A stretch of DNA of 45,055 nt from Flavobacterium sp. (lineage in GTDB: Bacteria > Bacteroidota > Bacteroidia > Flavobacteriales > Flavobacteriaceae). This document shows, piece after piece, positions 38,500 to 45,055 of the stretch. The notes beneath the pieces are model-generated. The model saw only the letters and a list, made by a program, of their open reading frames with translations, searched no databases and was not told where the DNA came from. Location of the stretch: assembly GCA_010365135.1 (NCBI GenBank), contig JAAFGY010000009.1:1-45055 (forward strand), in the 5' to 3' direction. Numbering within the stretch: position 1 is the first letter of the stretch; the number at the start of each line of letters is the position of its first letter. Both the position numbers and the translations under genes were made by a program.

Positions 38500-39261
38500 T
38501 TATAAATATTCATAATCAATTTTTGTCAAATACAATCCGTGGGCGGGAACTGAAAAACCAGCTTTATCACGGTTTTTACTTTCAATAATTTCCTTGAAAT
38601 CATCCAAAGTAATTTTGTGCAAACCTACATAAACTAAAGTTCCCACAATAGCGCGAACCATATTTCTCAAAAAACGATTGGCAGAAATTGTAAAGATCAA
38701 TTTGTCATTTTCGTGCTTGTCTGCCTGTTCGGCTGTACCTCGAGTCCAATGGGCTTTAAAAATAGTACAATCGAACGTATTGACATCAGTATTCACTTTA
38801 GAAAAACATTGAAAATCAGTATAATTAAACAATAATTTTGCGGCTTCGTTCATTAAATCAATGTCTAATTTTTGATGGAAGTACCAACTTTCGTCTTGCA
38901 AAAATGCATCCTTAAAAGTATTGAGATGATATTCATACGTTCTTTTGGTCGCGTCAAAGCGAGCGTGAGCTTCATTGTGAACAGGAATAATAGCATAAAT
39001 TACAATGTCTTTTGGCAAATAGGAATTGAGTTTATGAATTAGATTTTGACTATCAAAAGGAGTTTCAAAATCAAAATGGGCAAACATTTCTTTGGCGTGA
39101 ACTCCAGTATCAGTGCGTCCTGCTCCCAAAACATTAATATCGGAATTTAATATCACCGATACTGCTTTGTTCAATGTTTCCTGCACGGAAGAAGCGTTCG
39201 GCTGTGATTGCCATCCGTGATAATGGGTTCCGTTGTACGCCAGTTTTATAAAATATCTCAA
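38500..39261 (-). CDS. truA: tRNA pseudouridine(38-40) synthase TruA
   Basis: 253 aa; RYFIKLAYNGTHYHGWQSQPNASSVQETL, GAGRTDTGVHA; apparent TTG start. Confidence 0.95.
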   Translation of the reverse strand: MRYFIKLAYNGTHYHGWQSQPNASSVQETLNKAVSVILNSDINVLGAGRTDTGVHAKEMFAHFDFETPFDSQNLIHKLNSYLPKDIVIYAIIPVHNEAHARFDATKRTYEYHLNTFKDAFLQDESWYFHQKLDIDLMNEAAKLLFNYTDFQCFSKVNTDVNTFDCTIFKAHWTRGTAEQADKHENDKLIFTISANRFLRNMVRAIVGTLVYVGLHKITLDDFKEIIESKNRDKAGFSVPAHGLYLTKIDYEYL

Positions 39262-39264
39262 AGT

Positions 39265-39299
39265 TAGATTGTAGATTGCAGATTTTAGATTTCAGATTC
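39265..39299. repeat. Heptamer array abutting the truA start
   Basis: tagattg|tagattg|cagattt|tagattt|cagattc. Confidence 0.75.
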
Positions 39300-39414
39300 T
39301 GAAAGAAACCAGATTAAACATTTGAAGGGCAAATTTACAAAGATTTATATTGATTACACGTTTATAATTTTTCCAAAACTGAAATTAAAGTAGTTAATCT
39401 TCCATCTGAAATTA

Positions 39415-39422
39415 TAACTTTG
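39415..39422 (+). promoter_or_regulatory. Putative Bacteroidota -7 box
   Basis: TAACTTTG; followed by hairpin aacgaaa-ttg-tttcgtt (39442-39458) before the likely ATG at 39475. Confidence 0.35.
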
Positions 39423-39474
39423 CGGCTTGATAGAAAATGAGAACGAAATTGTTTCGTTTTTCGCAAAGACAAAA

Positions 39475-39969
39475 ATGAAAAAAATTCTGCTACTTTCCGA
39501 TACGCACAGTCATATTGACGATATAATCCTAAAATATGTAACACAAGCTGACGAAGTTTGGCACGCTGGCGATATTGGCGATTTGATTGTGACTGATGCA
39601 ATAAAAAAAAGTAAACCCTTGCGCAGTGTTTATGGCAATATTGACGGCGATAAAGCCCGAATGGAATTCCCGTTGCACAACCGATTTATGTGTGAAGGTG
39701 TCGATGTTTGGATGACTCATATTGGCGGCTATCCCGGAAAATACAATCCAAATATTAAAGCTGAAATAACAGCAAATCCGCCAAAATTATTTATTTGTGG
39801 ACATTCGCATATTCTAAAAGTGATATTTGACAAAAAAAATAATCTTTTGCATATGAATCCTGGCGCTGCAGGAAAAAGCGGTTTTCATCAAGTGAGGACA
39901 ATGTTGCGTTTTGTAATCGATGGTGACAAAATAAAAGATTTAGAGATAATTGAAATAGGGAAGAAGTAA
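39475..39969 (+). CDS. Metallophosphoesterase / YfcE-MJ0936 family phosphodiesterase
   Basis: MKKILLLSDTHSHID, HAGDIGD, VYGNIDG, CGHSH. Start moved to MKKILLLSDTHSH. Confidence 0.92.
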   Translation: MKKILLLSDTHSHIDDIILKYVTQADEVWHAGDIGDLIVTDAIKKSKPLRSVYGNIDGDKARMEFPLHNRFMCEGVDVWMTHIGGYPGKYNPNIKAEITANPPKLFICGHSHILKVIFDKKNNLLHMNPGAAGKSGFHQVRTMLRFVIDGDKIKDLEIIEIGKK

Positions 39970-39971
39970 AA

Positions 39972-40017
39972 AACTGCAGATCGAGATTTTATTTTTAATT
40001 GGCGAATCTGTGGTAAA
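39972..40017. repeat. Divergent copy of the CGCAGATT palindromic element
   Basis: aactgcagatcgagattttatttttaattggcgaatctgtggtaaa. Confidence 0.45.
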
Positions 40018-40056
40018 TTTTTTTAACTTAAACAAAGTTAGAATAGATCCAAAAGA

Positions 40057-41801
40057 TTAAATATCCAAATCAAAAGTCTTTTTCAACAACTCTAAATTAG
40101 GATTTATTTCGTTCAATCTATTGTATTTATCTAATGGTGTAAAGGCAAATTTATTTTCTACTTTTTCATTCACCACCACTTCAATAGTGATATCATGATT
40201 GTGAAGTTTACCTCTTAAATATCCCAAAAGTTCAAACTTTGCGGTTTCAAATTCAATTTTCGAACCGTCATTGGGCAATTCGTGAAGGATGGTAGTACCT
40301 TGCAATTTTGGGTCACCAATCAACAAAAGAGATTCCATTATTTTGTGTCCTTTATCGCCCAATCGTTGGGCATATTTGCTCCATTGCAGCAACATATCGG
40401 TTTCGTTGAAAGCTTCGGTGGGAAGATGGATTTCTTCTTTGAGAATTCCTTTTGTGCTTTCTAGTAATTCTTTTTTAGCTCGAATACTCGAAAGTGATAA
40501 GGCAGAAAATTTTGGCTCTTTGGAAAGATTTATGGCTTGCGGTTTAGGATTTTCGATTTCAATTGGAACAATTACATCAAAATTGCTGATTTCAACTTTT
40601 GGTTCTGCAACTTCTGCCGACTGCAAACTGCTATCTGCCTTCTGCCTTCTGCTTTCTGTTATCTGTTTAGCTTCAACTATCGAATACTCAGTTCTCCTAA
40701 AATAAGTGGATGGAATTATAAATTGTTCAGCTTTTTTTTTTCTCCATCAAAGGTGATGGAGGCTAGTTGCATCAAGCAAAGTTCAACAAGTAATCGCTGA
40801 TTTTGACTGACTTTGTATTTCAAATCGCAGTCATTGGCAATTTCGATTCCTTTCAACAAGAAGTCTTGCGGCGCTTTTTGACATTGGATGGCGTATAATT
40901 TTTGCGCTTGTTCTCCAACTTCCAACAAGGACAAAGTCGAAGGTGTTTTTGATACCAATAAATCTCTGAAATGGGTAGCTAAACCGGATACAAAATGATG
41001 TGCATCAAATCCTTTGGCAAGAATATCGTTGAAAGCAAGTAACAATTCCGGTATTTTATTTTCCAAAATCAAATCTGTTACTGTGATATAGGTTTCATAA
41101 TCCAGCACATTTAAGTTTTCGGTAACGGCTTGACGCGTTAGATTATTGCCACAATAGGAAACCACTCGGTCAAAAATGGACAAAGCATCACGCATCGCAC
41201 CATCTGCTTTTTGAGCAATAATATGTAAAGCATCGTCTTCGCAAGTTACACCTTGGCTAAAAGCCACTTCTGCAAGATGTTCTTTGGCATCTTTCACGGT
41301 AATTCTTTTGAAATCAAAAATCTGGCACCGAGAAAGTATCGTTGGAATAATTTTGTGTTTTTCGGTCGTGGCCAATATAAAAATGGCGTGTTTTGGCGGT
41401 TCTTCCAATGTTTTCAAAAACGCATTAAAAGCTGCTGAAGACAACATATGAACCTCGTCAATAATATAAACCTTGTATTTTCCAGTTTGTGGTGGAATCC
41501 TAACTTGGTCAATCAAATTCCGAATATCATCTACCGAATTGTTGGAAGCAGCATCCAATTCGAAAACATTGAAAGCAAAATCTTCATTCGGATCGTCGTA
41601 ACCAGGTTGATTAATTTTTCGGGCAAGAATTCGGGCACAAGTTGTTTTCCCCACACCACGAGGACCAGTAAATAATAGGGCAGAAGCCAGGTGATTGCTT
41701 TCTATGGCGTGCAACAAAGTGCTGGTAATGGCTTTTTGTCCCACAACATCATTAAATGTTTGCGGACGATATTTACGAGCCGATACTACAAATTGTTCCA
41801 T
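40057..41801 (-). CDS. dnaX: DNA polymerase III subunit tau, full length, reachable only through a -1 frameshift at the A10 tract (40732-40741)
   Basis: ORFs 40716..41801 (AAA+ domain) and 40057..40626 (tau C-terminal domain) join with no stop in the -1 frame after the A10 tract; the joined product is 581 aa. Confidence 0.85.
40614..40669. repeat. Eight-unit CTGNNNN heptamer array inside the dnaX tau linker
   Basis: ctgccga|ctgcaaa|ctgctat|ctgcctt|ctgcctt|ctgcttt|ctgttat|ctgttta. Confidence 0.9.
40716..41801 (-). CDS. dnaX: DNA polymerase III subunit gamma (zero-frame product)
   Basis: 361 aa; KYRPQTFNDVVGQKAITSTLLHAI, LFTGPRGVGKTTCARILARKIN, ending EKKKLNNL* just after the slippery tract. 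Confidence 0.93.
   Translation of the reverse strand: MEQFVVSARKYRPQTFNDVVGQKAITSTLLHAIESNHLASALLFTGPRGVGKTTCARILARKINQPGYDDPNEDFAFNVFELDAASNNSVDDIRNLIDQVRIPPQTGKYKVYIIDEVHMLSSAAFNAFLKTLEEPPKHAIFILATTEKHKIIPTILSRCQIFDFKRITVKDAKEHLAEVAFSQGVTCEDDALHIIAQKADGAMRDALSIFDRVVSYCGNNLTRQAVTENLNVLDYETYITVTDLILENKIPELLLAFNDILAKGFDAHHFVSGLATHFRDLLVSKTPSTLSLLEVGEQAQKLYAIQCQKAPQDFLLKGIEIANDCDLKYKVSQNQRLLVELCLMQLASITFDGEKKKLNNL
40742..40761. other. Hairpin directly adjacent to the A10 slippery tract of dnaX
   Basis: minus strand CTCCATCA-CCTT-TGATGGAG, 8-bp perfect stem, next base begins AAAAAAAAAA. Confidence 0.8.
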
Positions 41802-41924
41802 AGATTTTTATTGGTGCACAAATATATGATTTTTGTTGATTTTTAGGATTTTTAAAAATGATATTTAAATAAAACTTTTCCACAATTATTTCTCGAAAAA
41901 AGAATTTTTTTATAATGCCTTTTA

Positions 41925-42995
41925 TTAACAAAAAACTTCTGCTATAGTTTCATTTTGCAACAATTCTATTAAGGCGCTTTCTTCAGGTCGCAACTCTAAA
42001 TTTTTTGGATTGGGTTGGTATTTCCATAAAGATCCTTTCTCAAAAGCAGCAATTACTGTAGGATGAACATAATATTTTTTGCAAACGGTACGAGTATTTC
42101 CTAACTTGGAAGCCACTTCATCTAGGACTTCGATAATTTTTCGTTTAGAATCCGTTGGATTTGCAGCAGCAGTCAGATTTTGAAAGGCAATGAGCGCATG
42201 TACTGTTCCAGCCCAAGCACGGAAATCTTTTGCCGTAAAATCTTCTTGTGCAATTCCTTTAAGATAATTATTAACATCAGTAGAACCAATGGTATGATGA
42301 TTTCCATCATTGTCATAATATTGAAATAAATCCTGCCCAGGAATATCTTTGCATTTTTTTACCAAGTTAGCCAACCTTCTACTTTCTAAACTCAATTTAT
42401 GTTTAATTCCTTTTTTTCCTATGAAATCAAAGAAAATTTTGGAACTTTCAAAACTAACATGCTTGTCTTGTAATGTCGTTATACCAAAGGAACCATATAA
42501 TTTTTTGTAGGCATCATTTCCAATGCGAATATGGGTCAATTCAATCAATTTAATTACTAGAGCCACCACTTTTTCGTAGGGAAGTCCATTTCTGTTCAAA
42601 TCTTTATCCACTTGTTTACGTATTGCAGGTAAAGCATTCGCAAAACTTAGAAGTTTATAAAACTTAGACTGATTTCTTATTTTATTCCACTGAGTATGAT
42701 AGCGGTATTGCTTTCTTCCTTTACCATCAATGCCCGTAGCCTGAAGATGTCCGTTTTCATAAGGCGATATCCATACCATTTCCCAGGCGGGAGGTATAAC
42801 TAATTTGTTAATTCTTTCAAGGATTTGTTTGTCTCGAACAATTTTTTTGCTATGATCCAGAAAAATGAAAGAATCGTTTTTCTTTTTGCGAAAATAACCT
42901 GTATTGCAATTAATAGCATACCGTAATCCTACAGCAGTGGCCGTAATTTTGGGATCTCTCCCAATTTTTTCGAGTTTTGACCGTAAACGTTCCAT
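41925..42995 (-). CDS. DNA topoisomerase IB (poxvirus/eukaryotic-like)
   Basis: 356 aa; GLRYAINCNTGYFRKKKND, IPPAWEMVWISPYENGHLQATGIDGKGRKQYRYH, RIGNDAYKKLYGSFGITTL, DFRAWAGTVHAL. Confidence 0.93.
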   Translation of the reverse strand: MERLRSKLEKIGRDPKITATAVGLRYAINCNTGYFRKKKNDSFIFLDHSKKIVRDKQILERINKLVIPPAWEMVWISPYENGHLQATGIDGKGRKQYRYHTQWNKIRNQSKFYKLLSFANALPAIRKQVDKDLNRNGLPYEKVVALVIKLIELTHIRIGNDAYKKLYGSFGITTLQDKHVSFESSKIFFDFIGKKGIKHKLSLESRRLANLVKKCKDIPGQDLFQYYDNDGNHHTIGSTDVNNYLKGIAQEDFTAKDFRAWAGTVHALIAFQNLTAAANPTDSKRKIIEVLDEVASKLGNTRTVCKKYYVHPTVIAAFEKGSLWKYQPNPKNLELRPEESALIELLQNETIAEVFC

Positions 42996-43001
42996 TCTAA
43001 A

Positions 43002-43319
43002 TCAATTAGATTGAGTGTCGCCTCGATGTCCTTTTATACTTAATTCATTAAGCACCATTGCTGCAGTTTTATCAGCAAAAGCAGCCAAACCAGCTACAAA
43101 AACTCCCTTTTCTCCAGTGCTTGATTTAATACCAAAAACCGTAGCTTCATCTCCCGGATCAGTTTCTCCTTCGTAACGGTATATATGTACAATTTCAAAA
43201 TCGTCAGGACTGTTGATGATTCTATTTTCCTGAATGTTGAAATCTACTGTAAAACCTTTTTCTTTCAATTCTTCCAATGCTTTTGAAACGGTTGCATAGT
43301 GATATATTCGCTTTTCCAT
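43002..43319 (-). CDS. Small conserved Bacteroidota protein (paralog A)
   Basis: 105 aa; [29 protein letters not shown]...[37 protein letters not shown]. Confidence 0.8.
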   Translation of the reverse strand: MEKRIYHYATVSKALEELKEKGFTVDFNIQENRIINSPDDFEIVHIYRYEGETDPGDEATVFGIKSSTGEKGVFVAGLAAFADKTAAMVLNELSIKGHRGDTQSN

Positions 43320-43556
43320 TACTTTACTACTTTATTTGATTAATTATAAAGATAATGGGAGAATTTGCGTTCGAGTTATACAATTGAGGATACATATTAT
43401 AAAATTTCAACATATTTCAAAATTAAATTATCGAAATAGATGACTTCTATTGTGTAAACCTTGGTGTGTTTGAACCTTATTGTTTTTATAATTTGCAATA
43501 AGCAACAGATTTTTACTGTTTTCGAACTTTGTCATTTTCTAAAATATTCGAAAATT

Positions 43557-44636
43557 TTAATCCTGAAAGGTTTTTTTTAGTATGCCCTTTTGCTGAATTA
43601 ATACTTTAAATTTCATTCCCATATCCACCAATAATTTATAATTCAGGATTGATTGCTGCATTGCCACTTGCAAATTACTCGGATTATTTTTCAAAACATT
43701 ATCTTGGTATTCTTTGATTCCAAGTCCCAATAAAAAACTGGCTTGATCCACAAATCCACAGCATTCCAAGCCCGATTTTAAACCCCAATGACGTAGTGCT
43801 GAAAAATTAACATGAGAAGTAATGTCTTGCTCCCCGATATATTGGTAGGGATTGTCGTTTTTTTGATGTTTATGATAACATAAAAGCGTGCCGCAACTCC
43901 TGTGATTTTTATATAATTCAGAAGATGTCGAACCATAATCTATCGAAATTACGTAGCCTTTACGCAATGCATAAGAAACCTCTTTTATCCAAGATAGTGC
44001 TTCTAAATTTACCTCTGTTCGAAATCCTCTTGGCAAATGAACATTTAATGATTCAAAATAATGAGTGAGTTCTTCGTTTGCAGGTTTCAAGACTTCGACA
44101 AAAGCATTTTTATAATCAACAAAAACTTCCATTAATTGATCTTCCATGATTACTTGATGAACCGAAAAATTATCTATCAATTCATTGGACAAGACACAGC
44201 CGTCAATTTCGGGAATCTCTTGAATGTTTGAATACCAACTTACCTTTTCGAGTAAATGCGTCTTTTGGATTTCCTGCATACGGGCACTTTTTTCGATAAT
44301 ACAATAGTGTAAGTTTTCATACAAAGGATTATTGTTTTTTAAATAATCTAAAATATCATGACACAACAAACCAGTTCCAGCGCCGTATTCGACAATTTTG
44401 AAGGGTTTGTTTTCTAAAATTTGCCACATTTCCTCAATTTGGCGGCCTATCATAACACCAAAATCTGCCGAAATATTGGTACTTGTATAAAAATCTCCAT
44501 CGGCTCCAATTTTGTTTTGAATAGAATTATAATAACCCAATTCAGGATAATATAATGCCATTTCCATAAAACTCCGAAAGGATATTGGACCTTCTTTTTG
44601 GATTCTCGCTATTATTATTTCGGAAAGCATCATCAA
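43557..44636 (-). CDS. SAM-dependent methyltransferase, MidA/NDUFAF7-like (COG1565)
   Basis: 359 aa; FRSFMEMALYYPELGYYNS, GDFYTSTNISADFGVMIGRQIEEMW, IVEYGAGTGLLCHDIL. Confidence 0.9.
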   Translation of the reverse strand: MMMLSEIIIARIQKEGPISFRSFMEMALYYPELGYYNSIQNKIGADGDFYTSTNISADFGVMIGRQIEEMWQILENKPFKIVEYGAGTGLLCHDILDYLKNNNPLYENLHYCIIEKSARMQEIQKTHLLEKVSWYSNIQEIPEIDGCVLSNELIDNFSVHQVIMEDQLMEVFVDYKNAFVEVLKPANEELTHYFESLNVHLPRGFRTEVNLEALSWIKEVSYALRKGYVISIDYGSTSSELYKNHRSCGTLLCYHKHQKNDNPYQYIGEQDITSHVNFSALRHWGLKSGLECCGFVDQASFLLGLGIKEYQDNVLKNNPSNLQVAMQQSILNYKLLVDMGMKFKVLIQQKGILKKTFQD

Positions 44637-44700
44637 GTTTAGGATTTAATCTATTTGAGATTTTTCGATTTTAATATTAATTTAAAGGGTGAAATAATGT

Positions 44701-45012
44701 CTACATGTTACATTGTTGATCATTTCCTTCGATGCATAATTTGGCTAAAACAGTTGCCGCTTCACTTTCAGAATTGGCCGAAAATCCAGCCACATAAACT
44801 CCTTTCTCGCCAGAAGTTGAAATTATACCATATACCACTGCTTCATCTCCGGGGTCAGAGTTACCTTCGTACCGGAAGACGTGTTGTATTTCATAATTAT
44901 GTGGATTTTTTTTAATGTTTTCATCTTGAAGATTAAAATCGACCAGAAAACCTTTTTTATTTAATTCTTTCAGAGCTTCTAAAACGGTGGCATAATGATA
45001 TGTGGTTTTCAT
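44701..45012 (-). CDS. Small conserved Bacteroidota protein (paralog B)
   Basis: 103 aa; YHYATVLEALKELNKKGFLVDFNLQDENI...YEIQHVFRYEGNSDPGDEAVVYGIISTSGEKGVYVAG; clearly similar to 43002..43319. Confidence 0.8.
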   Translation of the reverse strand: MKTTYHYATVLEALKELNKKGFLVDFNLQDENIKKNPHNYEIQHVFRYEGNSDPGDEAVVYGIISTSGEKGVYVAGFSANSESEAATVLAKLCIEGNDQQCNM

Positions 45013-45055
45013 AATAATTGATTAATAGTTAATATTTAAAGATAACTATTTTATT

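Noticed and set aside
40057-40626. Independent 189-aa gene
   Set aside because: It has no ATG start (TTG at 40626), its sequence matches the tau C-terminal region, and it is continuous with dnaX in the -1 frame.
43002-43319. 'Phosphoribosylpyrophosphate synthetase', a label sometimes attached to this small family
   Set aside because: At about 105 aa it lacks PRPP synthetase catalytic motifs, so I list it as a small conserved protein.

Overview
This window is a Flavobacterium-like (Bacteroidota) chromosomal segment, AT-rich, and most of it is ordinary housekeeping sequence. From left to right it holds: the 3' end of rpsA; a CDF transporter; pheT; a TolC/RND/MFP efflux operon; recG; a TauE/SafE permease; a UvrD/PcrA helicase; a small GIY-YIG protein; a Sua5/YrdC protein; a fasciclin protein; an OmpA-like protein; a GT2; a HsdR-N domain protein; holA; a flavin reductase; ettA; a DCC oxidoreductase; mutS2; ung; a class-A-like serine hydrolase; a methyltransferase; a nucleoside phosphorylase; a SUI1/YciH protein; a 2OG-Fe(II) dioxygenase; lpdA; an ABC exporter; truA; a phosphodiesterase; dnaX; a type IB topoisomerase; two small paralogs; and a MidA-like methyltransferase. 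No rRNA, tRNA or CRISPR array was recognised. The notable signals lie between or inside these genes: (1) a GIY-YIG gene bracketed by REP-like palindromes with a conserved 10-nt loop and covarying stems; (2) three exact 54-bp units upstream of lpdA, each carrying the same 12-codon mini-ORF, the last one running into the lpdA start codon; (3) dnaX split at an A10 tract containing the A-AAA-AAG heptamer, so that full-length tau requires a -1 shift; (4) many 7-bp-period arrays that abut start or stop codons within a few nucleotides, one of them inside the tau linker; (5) an S23-type four-helix-bundle gene frameshifted at a T8 tract inside the efflux operon and flanked by oppositely oriented heptamer arrays; (6) other dispersed palindromic elements. 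All product names come from reading the translations. No database search was possible.
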